Position numbers and translations under genes: made by a program. Of a stretch of 64,000 bases of DNA, positions 55,409 to 64,000 are shown piece after piece (the stretch's first letter is position 1; each line of letters starts with the position of its first letter). The notes under the pieces were generated by a model. That model searched no databases. It was not told the origin of the DNA and was given only the letters and a program-made list of their open reading frames with translations. Origin of the DNA: Janthinobacterium sp. B9-8 (GTDB taxonomy: Bacteria; Pseudomonadota; Gammaproteobacteria; Burkholderiales; Chitinibacteraceae); contig NZ_CP014222.1 of the NCBI RefSeq assembly GCF_000969645.2, positions 1,493,813 to 1,557,812 of the forward strand, read 5' to 3'.

Positions 55409-58400
55409 TATTTCAAACCTCGCTTTATCAGCTCTACATCAATTTTAATCGCCATTTTCCGCTGCGCATCTAGTAAAAAATCTTTATAAGATTGATGCAC
55501 AGGTTCTCCTTTAAAGTGTTTCCACCCACCATCAATCCATTCAACAGTGCTTTTCTTAGAACTATTCGCAGATCTAGTTATTGGCTGCAGATTAATTTGG
55601 TCATTTATCAATGATTTTTGAACCTCTGGAGGAAGCTTAGAAAAATCAGGGATTTTTTTCAAAATATAGTTTTGCGGAAGAATATGATCAACACCCAAAC
55701 TAACGCCATCAGGAAGCAATTCTCGCTTACCAGACACTGGATTCATCCATTCAACCTTATTATCTGCATTAACCCACTTCGCGGGAATAGCACCATACCT
55801 ATTAGTAAGATCGCAACATGCCGCATTGTGCACCCACACCCCAAACTCACCAACATGGTAAGTCTGAAACTCAGCTACTTGGATATTAAATACCGTTTCT
55901 GTGGCTGACTCGACGCTCAGGCTGATAACCGTAAGCGGCTTGTTAAGTCGATCCAATAAAACCATATCGGCGGCAAGTAAGGATGCTTTAAGCCAGCCTT
56001 GATCCTGAATCCAGAACGGATGCTCTGCCGTTGTACGTAAGCTTTCTTCTACCCCAGCACTATTACGTACTTGCAGGTGGTAAATCGTTTGATCTGAAGT
56101 TGCCTTTGTTGCCAATACAGGGCGGAAACCATATTCACCTGTTTCATCGCTCCTGGACCAAACCAACTCTCCACCAACAAATGTTTCGATGGGTTTTAGG
56201 CCTGCGCTGGTTTCGACCAGAGTACCAGCAACAAAGCAAGCTGGAGGCGTTAAACATGAACCTACCGGTGTTTTATTTACTTCGTTTGCTTTCAACTCCG
56301 CTGATTTGTCAGCTAGCAGCGGGTTTTCTCTATCCTGCACAGAAGGTTTACTAGGAAGCACTGATTTTGCAGTGCTTTTAACCCCAGAAATCGTAGCAAC
56401 GATCAAAGCCGCTTGCTCAGGCGTAACTCCCCACTTCTGCTTCATCGTTTCTGCAAAAGTAGTCGATGAAAGCATGGCCATTGCATCGCTTTCCTGCATC
56501 CGCAATGCACCAAGCGTATACATCATACTGCTCGGTAAGTTCAGATCTTTTTGCATTTTCTCCAGCTCAGCAAAAATCTCTGAGCGCTTTTCCATTAATT
56601 CGCCATATTTGGAGCGACATACATCTAAATTACTAGCGCATAAAGACGAAACTTCTATGAGCTGCTTTGTGGCAATTTCTTGGTATTTTTTCTCAATTGC
56701 TTTGCAGTTATCTTTGGGCTTGCATGCGGCATATTCCGCATGAAAACTCTTAAGTTGAGGAAGCTTTAAAGAATTATTCTCCATCTCAATCTGCGCCGCA
56801 TTATTCGCTGCCGCTGCATTGCCATCCGTGGCCGCAACAATGCCAGTGATGATGGAGCCGACCAGATTCTTACGTTTTTCCTTTTCACTGGCCGTCATAT
56901 TATCTGCATTGGTGTTTTCAATTTCTGATAAGACGTTGTTGATGACGACGCTGGAAGCGGCTCCCACGGCGGCGCTGCTGCAGTTGCTGGCAGAGACTGC
57001 TGCTCCGGCGCAGGAGGCGATGGCGTGCAGGGCGGCGCGGACGTTTTGGCTGGTGGCAGTTTCTTTGCCCTCTTCCTGGAACGTGTTCGCAATCGCCTTG
57101 ATTTTTTCAGCGCCCAAGCTTTGCAGGTAAGCCACAGAGGCGTTTTGCAGCAGGCCTGTTGCACCACCGCTGACATTGCCACCCACGGCAGCTTGCAGTG
57201 CGGTCATGGCGCGGCCGTAGTCTCCACCAGGCGTCCATCTATCTGCTTCGGTTTTTTGCCCGTCCAGACTAATGACCTGATCTTTCAGCTGCCTGATCAG
57301 CGCCTGATTTTGCTGATCTTGTGGCTTGGCTTGTTCTGCTTTTAAGCTGGCCGTTGTGCCGTCCAGTGCCTTTTTCGCCGCATCCGCCTCGGCCGTGCGG
57401 TTTGCCATAAAGGTGTTGCCTTCTTGCAGGAAGGTTTTGGTGGCGCTGAATAGCTCGTTGATTTTTTCAGGCTTAAAATCATTGGCGAGTTGTTGCTGCG
57501 CACCATCGGTGTCGCGGCTTAGGCTGGCGATGGTTTCTGCGGCGGTTTTACCGGTCAGCTCTTTTTGTTTGGCTTCATCGGTAATGGTGATTTTGGCTGT
57601 GGCAATGGCGCTTTTGGTGGTGCTCGTGCCATTGTCCCCAGCGCTAAGTGCGACAGGCGCAGTGGGTGTGACGCCGCTTGGGCCTGCGTCGTAGAGTTTG
57701 CCTCCAGAAGAGGCAGCGGCCTGATCGCCACCTGGGGCTTTGCCGTCTTCCGGTTTTTTCTCAGTCCCGCCCATGCTAAAGCCACCGCCAATGCCGATGC
57801 TGCTGGCGCTATATTCGGCGTGGTTGTTGATGTCTTTTTGGGTGAGCGTACCGGTGCTGAGGGTGTTGTCGTCCGATTTGCTGGCGATCACAGCTCCGTT
57901 CAGGTCGGTATTCTTTTTAACCTTGATCTCAAAGCCGTCTTTGCCCGCAAACAAGCCGCTTTGTTCTTGCACCGCCGCGTAGTCAGATTTCATTTTGTCT
58001 TGACTGATGCTGGCGCTGCCCGATACACCGACACCCACCGTTACGCTGGCGCTTACGCTGCTTTGCTTGCTGTCAAACTGGCTGGTGTCTTGGCGGCTGG
58101 CGAGTTTTAAATCGCCGCCGATATCGGCAATGATTTTATTGCCGCTAACTACCGCCCCTTCTACGCGGGTGCCGTTGCCGGATTCTAGCGTCAGGATTTT
58201 ACCGGCGTTGATATGGCTGTTTTGCTGGGCGGTATCTTTGCCATCGGCTTGGCCGCGACTCAGACTGCCGTTGGCGGTCACGCCATAGCTTCCACCGCCC
58301 TGGCCCATCGTGATCGCTACCCCGGCTCCCCAGCTGGAGCTGCTGTTTTTGCTATGCTGCTCGCTCTCATCCAATGCCGATTGCAAGTTAATATCGCCAT

Positions 58401-59241
58401 CCGATTTCAGCTTGATATTGCCTTTGGCATTGATCTCGCTGCCCAGCACATTTAGCTGGCTGGCTTTATCGCCCACCGCCGAGATTTGAATATCCCCTCC
58501 CGCGTTTAAAGTGCTGCCGCTATGGCTGATGCTGCTGGTTTTGGTAACACTCTCCGATTTTGATTCGCCATAAGTAATGCTCACGCTCACCGAAGAAGGA
58601 TCTGCAGCCGCGGCCTTGGCTGCATCAATGCCATTTTTAGCAGCCAGCGCAGCCGTGCCCACCGATAGCGCTTTTACACGGCTATCTTTGGATTCGCTGC
58701 CCTGCTGAGCAGATGAGGCAACTGTTTGTGCGGCTTGCAGCACACTCAGTACCGGCGCACTGAAGGCAACAGTAATACCGCTTTGTTTAAAGGTTTGGGT
58801 TTCGGTGCTTTGGTGGCGATCCTGACCAGGGTCTACCGTGACTTGCTTGCCTTGGATCACCATATCCCCGGCCAGCGCAGACAGATCACTGTCGGTGACC
58901 TGGATTGCATTGCCCGCCTTAATCGTTAGCTTGCCTTGCTCGCTACCCACCAGACTGCGATTTTGGCTTTGAATGCTGCCATCGGCATCGGTATGGGTTT
59001 GTTGCTCTTGCTTGCCGTAAGTAAAGCCAAACCCGCCGCCACTAAAGAGGCCGGATTTACTTTCTTTTTTATCGTGAATGTCCTTACTACTATTGGTGCC
59101 CGCCGTGATTTTAACGTCGTTGCCTGCCAATAATTGCACGTCTTGCGTCGCAGCAATGGCACTGCCGTTTACTTTGATGTCTTTACCTGTCTGGAAATCA
59201 ATACGATTACCAGACAGGCTGTTACCACGAGTTAAGAATAG
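55408..59241 (-). CDS. Orphan cdiA module: FHA/pre-toxin part with HINT and HNH-like toxin C-terminus, no proper start
   Basis: The frame is open from 59241 (just after a TAA) to 55408, but the first possible start is a GTG at 59139 inside conserved cdiA sequence, with no ATG. Residues before the MENN boundary (near 56770) repeat the main cdiA. After it comes a different C-terminus with a helical Cys-rich part and a pretoxin HINT domain (CFVAGTLVETSAGLKPIE to YHVGEFGVWVHN) for autoproteolysis. Then follows an HNH-like nuclease core (LGVDHILPQ, INLQPITRSANSSK). This is a typical orphan cdiA-CT cassette: probably silent until recombined into an expressed cdiA, with the immunity gene after it. 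Confidence 0.8.
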   Translation of the reverse strand, partial: LFLTRGNSLSGNRIDFQTGKDIKVNGSAIAATQDVQLLAGNDVKITAGTNSSKDIHDKKESKSGLFSGGGFGFTYGKQEQQTHTDADGSIQSQNRSLVGSEQGKLTIKAGNAIQVTDSDLSALAGDMVIQGKQVTVDPGQDRHQSTETQTFKQSGITVAFSAPVLSVLQAAQTVASSAQQGSESKDSRVKALSVGTAALAAKNGIDAAKAAAADPSSVSVSITYGESKSESVTKTSSISHSGSTLNAGGDIQISAVGDKASQLNVLGSEINAKGNIKLKSDGDINLQSALDESEQHSKNSSSSWGAGVAITMGQGGGSYGVTANGSLSRGQADGKDTAQQNSHINAGKILTLESGNGTRVEGAVVSGNKIIADIGGDLKLASRQDTSQFDSKQSSVSASVTVGVGVSGSASISQDKMKSDYAAVQEQSGLFAGKDGFEIKVKKNTDLNGAVIASKSDDNTLSTGTLTQKDINNHAEYSASSIGIGGGFSMGGTEKKPEDGKAPGGDQAAASSGGKLYDAGPSGVTPTAPVALSAGDNGTSTTKSAIATAKITITDEAKQKELTGKTAAETIASLSRDTDGAQQQLANDFKPEKINELFSATKTFLQEGNTFMANRTAEADAAKKALDGTTASLKAEQAKPQDQQNQALIRQLKDQVISLDGQKTEADRWTPGGDYGRAMTALQAAVGGNVSGGATGLLQNASVAYLQSLGAEKIKAIANTFQEEGKETATSQNVRAALHAIASCAGAAVSASNCSSAAVGAASSVVINNVLSEIENTNADNMTASEKEKRKNLVGSIITGIVAATDGNAAAANNAAQIEMENNSLKLPQLKSFHAEYAACKPKDNCKAIEKKYQEIATKQLIEVSSLCASNLDVCRSKYGELMEKRSEIFAELEKMQKDLNLPSSMMYTLGALRMQESDAMAMLSSTTFAETMKQKWGVTPEQAALIVATISGVKSTAKSVLPSKPSVQDRENPLLADKSAELKANEVNKTPVGSCLTPPACFVAGTLVETSAGLKPIETFVGGELVWSRSDETGEYGFRPVLATKATSDQTIYHLQVRNSAGVEESLRTTAEHPFWIQDQGWLKASLLAADMVLLDRLNKPLTVISLSVESATETVFNIQVAEFQTYHVGEFGVWVHNAACCDLTNRYGAIPAKWVNADNKVEWMNPVSGKRELLPDGVSLGVDHILPQNYILKKIPDFSKLPPEVQKSLINDQINLQPITRSANSSKKSTVEWIDGGWKHFKGEPVHQSYKDFLLDAQRKMAIKIDVELIKRGLK
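56773..59224 (-). repeat. Long duplicated cdiA block, copy 2
   Basis: About 2.45 kb nearly identical to 60714-63169. It runs from the NSLSGN segment of the filamentous region to the MENN boundary, with only scattered differences such as SSAQQGSESKD against AESAKTAGESKD. Both edges are sharp. Confidence 0.9.
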
Positions 59242-59279
59242 TTAATGTTAATGCAAGACCTGACCACATTGATTCCCTT

Positions 59280-59705
59280 TTATTTCTTCCTAACAAAGCC
59301 CAACAAAATGAATTCAACAACACGATCCGGCTCACTCTCCGACATTAAGACTTCATATATTGCTTCTGCTATATTAAAAACACTCTTCTCTTTCAGCATA
59401 TATCCAAGCGCCGTTGCAATTCGAGCACATGAAAAAAACTGTAATGCTTGACTTTTATCTTTACCATACAAATCAAAGTAATTCTCATCCATTTCATGAG
59501 CAAAATCACTAAGTTCAGCCACTAAATCAGTTGAAATAATAGAACCATTCAGCATTCCTTCAAAAACATCATTTATTAGTTTATTTTTAACATCCAAATT
59601 AACAATAGCTACTTGGCATGCAGCAAAAAAAACAGCCTCTCCCTCATCAATGCTGCTCTTTTTAATAAAAACAGCCAACTCCTGAGAAATAGTTTCCAAC
59701 CTCAT
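59280..59705 (-). CDS. Candidate immunity protein for the deaminase-like CDI toxin
   Basis: The 141-residue, mainly helical, acidic cytoplasmic protein (MRLETISQELAVFIKK) begins 3 bp after the cdiA stop. AAGGAG overlapping that stop serves as ribosome-binding site. It is therefore co-translated with the main cdiA and in the canonical cdiI position. No named immunity family is recognised. Its low GC relative to cdiA is typical for exchanged toxin-immunity cassettes. Confidence 0.7.
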   Translation of the reverse strand: MRLETISQELAVFIKKSSIDEGEAVFFAACQVAIVNLDVKNKLINDVFEGMLNGSIISTDLVAELSDFAHEMDENYFDLYGKDKSQALQFFSCARIATALGYMLKEKSVFNIAEAIYEVLMSESEPDRVVEFILLGFVRKK

Positions 59706-59708
59706 AAA

Positions 59709-62700
59709 TCACTCCTTCTTTTTTAAATTACTCTTTATCTTCTTAATTGGAGTAGCAATATTTGCGCCAGTAGGTTCAATCGCACTATTACAAGCAGGAC
59801 AAACAGGTCGCGTTGCCCCAATATCTACAATTTTATATCCTCTTTTTTGCGCAAATGTAACTATATCTGCCTCTGCATGTCCAGTACCAGGAATAACAAT
59901 TTCACCCTCACCAATTGAAACACCTGGCCTTAAGTAACCTCTTGGCTCACTAGTACTTACAGCAACAAAACGAGTTCCGTCTGGCTTCTCTAACACAGCA
60001 ACACCCATAGTAATTCGCCCTCTTGAATTTTCTGGGATCTGTGACAACAGGGCTTCTGATCTGGTTTTGACCAATAGCGTTGGATCTTTATAAACCAAAT
60101 TTTGAGGTAATCGTGAGCTTATAGGATCAATAGCTTCGCGCTTAACTAGATTAGATGTAGATACACCGACTTCAGAAACTACTCCCGTCTTATCAATAGA
60201 AATTACCGAATTTACTGCCCTTCCACCAACTGGCACCTCTGCAGACGATATTTGATTGGAAATAACTTTATTCTTAGAAACAGCGCCAATACCTACCAAG
60301 ACCGTTGCATCTGTTGCACCAGAGAAATGACCTCCATTAGTGACACTATCCGGACCGGCCTGTTCCAGTAGCACACGCATTAACTGGTCAAAATTATCTT
60401 TCGTTAACGCAGCGTATTTCTTACCCCCTTCATACTGAGCATTATCAACCAAGCCTCGGGCCAATACCTCCAGCTTTGCTGACACATCAAAGCGCTCAAC
60501 AAAATTACCAGCGGCATTCTGATAGAACGTTGTGCCTGTAGCCTTGGTTGCTTTTATTGCATCGGCTTCAGTTGCAAAAATACGCATTTCATCACGGCCA
60601 TAGACATTTTTAGCCGCCTTGACCAAATCATCTTCATTTAGTGCTTTTAGCGCAGGATTCTTAGCCTGCAGTTCCCTAATTCGCTGCCTCAGCAAATCAG
60701 GATGTTTCAGCGCATTATTCTCCATCTCAATCTGCGCCGCATTATTTGCTGCCGCTGCATTGCCATCCGTTGCCGCAACAATGCCGGTGATGATAGAGCC
60801 GACCAGATTCTTGCGTTTTTCCTTTTCACTGGCCGTCATTTTGTCTGCGTTGGTATTTTCAATTTCAGACAGGACGTTGTTGATGACGACGCTAGAAGCT
60901 GCTCCAACGGCGGCGCTGCTGCAGTTGCTGGAGGAGACTGCTGCTCCGGCGCAGGAGGCGATGGCGTGCAGGGCGGCGCGGACGTTTTGGCTGGTTTGGT
61001 TTTCTTCTCCCTTTACTGTCTGGAAGCTGTTGGCTATTTCTTTGATCTTTTCAGCGCCCAAGCTTTGCAGGTAAGCCACAGAGGCGTTTTGTACCAAGCC
61101 TGTTACGCCGCCGCTGACATTGCCGCCCACGGCCGCTTGCAGTGCGGTCATGGCGCGGCCATAGTCTCCGCCAGGCGTCCATCTATCTGCTTCGGTTTTT
61201 TGCTCACCCAGACTCGTTATTTGAGCATCCAGCTGGCGGATCAGCGCCTGATTTTGCTGATCTTGTGGCTTGGCTTGTTCTGCCTTTAAGCTGGCCGATG
61301 TGCCATCCAACGCTTTCTTCGCCGCATCCGCCTCGGCCGTGCGGTTTGCCATAAAGGTGTTGCCTTCTTGCAGGAAGGTTTTGGTGGCGCTGAATAGCTC
61401 GTTGATTTTTTCAGGCTTAAAATCATTGGCGAGTTGTTGCTGCGCACCATCGGTGTCGCGGCTTAGGCTGGCGATGGTTTCTGCGGCGGTTTTACCGGTC
61501 AGCTCTTTTTGTTTGGCTTCATCGGTAATGGTGATTTTGGCTGTGGCAATGGCGCTTTTGGTGGTGCTCGTGCCATTGTCCCCAGCGCTAAGTGCGACAG
61601 GCGCAGTGGGTGTGACGCCGCTTGGGCCTGCGTCGTAGAGTTTGCCTCCAGAAGAGGCAGCGGCCTGATCGCCACCTGGGGCTTTGCCGTCTTCCGGTTT
61701 TTTCTCAGTCCCGCCCATGCTAAAGCCACCGCCAATGCCGATGCTGCTGGCGCTATATTCGGCGTGGTTGTTGATGTCTTTTTGGGTGAGCGTACCGGTG
61801 CTGAGGGTGTTGTCGTCCGATTTGCTGGCGATCACAGCTCCGTTCAGGTCGGTATTCTTTTTAACCTTGATCTCAAAGCCATCTTTGCCTGCAAACAAGC
61901 CGCTTTGCTCGGTGACGGCGGCGTAGTCAGATTTCATTTTGTCCTGACTGATGCTGGCGCTGCCCGATACGCCCACGCCTACCGTTACGCTGGCGCTTAC
62001 ACTACTTTGCTTGCTATCAAACTGGCTGGTGTCTTGGCGGCTGGCGAGTTTTAAATCGCCGCCGATATCGGCAATGATTTTATTGCCGCTAACTACCGCC
62101 CCTTCTACGCGGGTGTCGTTGCCGGATTCTAGCGTCAGGATTTTACCGGCGTTGATATGGCTGTTTTGCTGGGCGGTATCTTTGCCATCGGCTTGGCCGC
62201 GACTCAGACTGCCGTTGGCGGTCACGCCATAGCTTCCACCGCCCTGGCCCATCGTGATCGCTACCCCCGCACCCCAACTGGAGCTGCTGTTTTTACTGTG
62301 TTGTTCGCTCTCATCCAGCGCCGATTGCAAGTTGATATCACCATCCGATTTCAGCCTGATATTACCTTTGGCATTGATCTCGCTGCCCAGCACATTCAGC
62401 TGGCTGGCTTTATCGCCCACCGCCAAGATTTGAATATCGCCACCGGCGTTTAAAGTGCTGCCGCTATGGCTGATGCTGCTGGTTTTGGTGGTGCTCTCCG
62501 ATTTTGATTCGCCATAAGTAATGCTCACGCTCACCGATTTAGGATCTGCAGCAGCGGCCTTGGCGGCATCAATGCCGTTTTTAGCAGCCAGCGCAGCCGT
62601 GCCCACCGATAGCGCTTTTACGCGGCTATCTTTGGATTCGCCCGCGGTTTTTGCTGATTCTGCCACCGTTTGTGCGGCTTGCAGCACACTCAGTACCGGT

Positions 62701-64000
62701 GCACTGAAGGCAACGGTAATGCCGCTTTGTTTAAAGGTTTGGGTTTCGGTGCTTTGATGGCGATCCTGGCCGGGGTCTACCGTGACTTGCTTGCCTTGGA
62801 TCACCATATCCCCGGCCAGCGCAGACAGATCACTGCCGGTGACCTGGATTGCATTGCCCGCCTTAATCGTTAGCTTGCCTTGCTCGCTACCCACCAGACT
62901 GCGATTTTGGCTTTGAATGCTGCCATCGGCATCGGTATGGGTTTGTTGCTCTTGCTTGCCGTAAGTAAAGCCAAACCCGCCGCCACTAAAGAGGCCGGAT
63001 TTACTTTCTTTTTTATCGTGAATATCCTTGCTGCTATTAGTGCCCGCAGTGATTTTAACGTCGTTGCCTGCCAATAATTGCACGTCTTGCGTCGCAGCAA
63101 TGGCACTACCGTTTACTTTGATATCCTTGCCTGCCTGCAGATCAATGCTATTGCCAGACAGGCTATTCCCAACCGCTTGAGTGGTACGACTGAAATCACT
63201 GGTGGTGGTGGTTTTGCTAGAGAACCAGCCACGCCTATGGCGGTAGGTTTCTTGCGTATCGGTTTGCGTCAGGTCAATCGAAGCCAGCTCGATATCTTTT
63301 TTAGCCGATAAGCTCAGCTGGCCTTTCTCTGCCAGTAAATCCGCGCCTTTCAGGGTGATATTGCCATCTGGGCCGGTCGCTTTAATGCTTAGATTTTGCC
63401 CGGCCGTTACGCTACCGCCCTGTAAGCTTTCTGTGCTAAAGGCGTGTCTGTCGTAGCGATCATTGCCTGCGCGCTGGTCGTCCCCCGCCAAGCGCTCTTT
63501 TACGGCTTCGATCTGTACGCTGGCCCCTTGCAGGGTTAAATTTTGCCCGGCGTGTACATTGGTGCCGACCAAGCTAAGGCGATCACCCGCCACCACCAGA
63601 GCCTTGCCGCCTGCGCTGATGCTGCTGATATTTTGCTGGGTGGATTGTTTATCCAGATAGCCCGTGCGCCCACCCGCCCAATCACCATCTGTGCCCAGAT
63701 GCAAACTGCTGTTGGTGGCGATACTCTGGCTATCAATCTTGCCCTTGGCCTGCATAGTCAGATCTTGCCCGGCCTGTACGCTGGCGGCTTTAAGCAGCAG
63801 ATCGCGCCCAGCGCTCAGGCTGATGTCGCCACCTTGCACAATCGCTTGCCGGTCTAAGTTGGATTGCTTGGCGCTGCCTGCAGCATTTTTGGTCTCACCC
63901 ATCGCCAGCGTTTGCAAGACAATATCGCGGCCCGCACTCAGGCTGAGTTTGCTGCTCTCGCCCATGCCCACAATCTGGCCGGATTGGTTTTGCAAATCGT
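59709..64000 (-). CDS. cdiA: CdiA-type contact-dependent inhibition toxin, 3' part (runs off the right edge)
   Basis: The frame is open to the window edge, so only the last 1430 or so residues are seen. Filamentous hemagglutinin-type repeats (LSAGRDILL, AGQDLTMQAKG, AGNDVKITAG) fill the first half. A pre-toxin region with Ala-rich SCAGAAVSSSNCSSAA and NNAAQIEMENN follows, where MENN takes the place of the usual VENN boundary. The variable C-terminus of about 335 residues ends in a zinc-deaminase signature, HAE (59875 region) and P-x-CPAC (59795 region). That predicts a nucleic-acid or nucleotide deaminase toxin. The secretion partner CdiB and the N-terminus lie outside. The immunity candidate follows after 3 bp. 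Confidence 0.88.
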   Translation of the reverse strand, partial: DLQNQSGQIVGMGESSKLSLSAGRDIVLQTLAMGETKNAAGSAKQSNLDRQAIVQGGDISLSAGRDLLLKAASVQAGQDLTMQAKGKIDSQSIATNSSLHLGTDGDWAGGRTGYLDKQSTQQNISSISAGGKALVVAGDRLSLVGTNVHAGQNLTLQGASVQIEAVKERLAGDDQRAGNDRYDRHAFSTESLQGGSVTAGQNLSIKATGPDGNITLKGADLLAEKGQLSLSAKKDIELASIDLTQTDTQETYRHRRGWFSSKTTTTSDFSRTTQAVGNSLSGNSIDLQAGKDIKVNGSAIAATQDVQLLAGNDVKITAGTNSSKDIHDKKESKSGLFSGGGFGFTYGKQEQQTHTDADGSIQSQNRSLVGSEQGKLTIKAGNAIQVTGSDLSALAGDMVIQGKQVTVDPGQDRHQSTETQTFKQSGITVAFSAPVLSVLQAAQTVAESAKTAGESKDSRVKALSVGTAALAAKNGIDAAKAAAADPKSVSVSITYGESKSESTTKTSSISHSGSTLNAGGDIQILAVGDKASQLNVLGSEINAKGNIRLKSDGDINLQSALDESEQHSKNSSSSWGAGVAITMGQGGGSYGVTANGSLSRGQADGKDTAQQNSHINAGKILTLESGNDTRVEGAVVSGNKIIADIGGDLKLASRQDTSQFDSKQSSVSASVTVGVGVSGSASISQDKMKSDYAAVTEQSGLFAGKDGFEIKVKKNTDLNGAVIASKSDDNTLSTGTLTQKDINNHAEYSASSIGIGGGFSMGGTEKKPEDGKAPGGDQAAASSGGKLYDAGPSGVTPTAPVALSAGDNGTSTTKSAIATAKITITDEAKQKELTGKTAAETIASLSRDTDGAQQQLANDFKPEKINELFSATKTFLQEGNTFMANRTAEADAAKKALDGTSASLKAEQAKPQDQQNQALIRQLDAQITSLGEQKTEADRWTPGGDYGRAMTALQAAVGGNVSGGVTGLVQNASVAYLQSLGAEKIKEIANSFQTVKGEENQTSQNVRAALHAIASCAGAAVSSSNCSSAAVGAASSVVINNVLSEIENTNADKMTASEKEKRKNLVGSIITGIVAATDGNAAAANNAAQIEMENNALKHPDLLRQRIRELQAKNPALKALNEDDLVKAAKNVYGRDEMRIFATEADAIKATKATGTTFYQNAAGNFVERFDVSAKLEVLARGLVDNAQYEGGKKYAALTKDNFDQLMRVLLEQAGPDSVTNGGHFSGATDATVLVGIGAVSKNKVISNQISSAEVPVGGRAVNSVISIDKTGVVSEVGVSTSNLVKREAIDPISSRLPQNLVYKDPTLLVKTRSEALLSQIPENSRGRITMGVAVLEKPDGTRFVAVSTSEPRGYLRPGVSIGEGEIVIPGTGHAEADIVTFAQKRGYKIVDIGATRPVCPACNSAIEPTGANIATPIKKIKSNLKKKE
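60714..63169 (-). repeat. Long duplicated cdiA block, copy 1 (in the main cdiA)
   Basis: Partner of the block at 56773-59224. The shared part ends exactly at the MENN toxin boundary on one side and at an NSLSGN-coding segment on the other, so a crossover would replace only the toxin tip and its immunity gene. Confidence 0.9.

Noticed and set aside
57565..58110. Plus-strand frames of 181 residues recurring at 53528, 57565 and 61509
   Set aside because: They recur because the cdiA block is repeated; all are antisense to the clearly coding minus strand.
53270..63169. Long repeats suggesting a CRISPR or phage repeat array
   Set aside because: The repeats are kilobase-size coding copies of cdiA, not short direct repeats with spacers.

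Overview
This 64 kb window looks like a chromosomal segment of a betaproteobacterium, most likely Neisseriales (Chromobacteriaceae or Chitinibacteraceae, Iodobacter-like) with moderate GC. The evidence is the gene order truA-trpF-trpB-trpA-accD-folC-SPOR protein next to fimV, a PriB gene between rpsF and rpsR, a seven-iron ferredoxin, an FNR/HemN pair and a prkA-yeaH-spoVR operon. The genus is an inference from gene content and order; no 16S rRNA gene is present.

Layout. (1) 1-9755, minus strand: a core operon of envelope, tRNA modification, tryptophan, fatty-acid and folate genes (fimV, an EcfT-like membrane protein, truA, trpF, trpB, trpA, accD, folC, SPOR-domain protein cut by the left edge). 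(2) 9756-10596: an AT-rich gene-free spacer. (3) 10597-12528, plus: fdxA, then rpsF-priB-rpsR-rplI with its own promoter and a strong terminator. (4) 12550-17366, minus: the stress operon prkA-yeaH-spoVR. (5) 17569-19501, minus: a three-gene signalling unit of receiver, CheC-like phosphatase and PAS-GGDEF diguanylate cyclase. (6) 19652-23327: hemN plus a TauE/SafE-like membrane protein, divergent from fnr, with a perfect FNR box midway between them. (7) 23398-35993: two complete tripartite RND efflux systems pointing away from each other, one behind a TetR regulator with a perfect palindromic operator.

From about 36 kb the window is accessory DNA. 36.1-45.4 kb is a type VI secretion effector island: VgrG, a DUF4123 adaptor, a large VasX-like membrane-active effector and a decaying series of related membrane proteins that are the likely immunity genes (two intact, one with a frameshift and a nonsense codon, one remnant). 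45.5-47.7 kb is an MCE/Mla-type lipid transporter whose ATPase subunit has lost the usual nucleotide-binding motifs. 48.0-51.3 kb encodes a tricorn-type protease, followed by tRNA-Gly(CCC).

51.8-64 kb is a contact-dependent inhibition (CDI) locus with stored modules. The 3' end of a large cdiA (it runs off the right edge) ends in a deaminase-like toxin and is followed by its candidate immunity gene. Next comes a promoterless, start-less copy of about 2.45 kb of the same cdiA joined to a different C-terminus (HINT peptidase plus HNH-like nuclease), with its own immunity candidate. Then comes a third, shorter, frame-broken copy that has lost its toxin and carries an expanded hexanucleotide repeat, then an orphan small gene that may be a leftover immunity gene, and on the other strand a free-standing toxin-domain gene beside the tRNA. 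The long near-identical blocks would let recombination swap C-termini onto the expressed cdiA.
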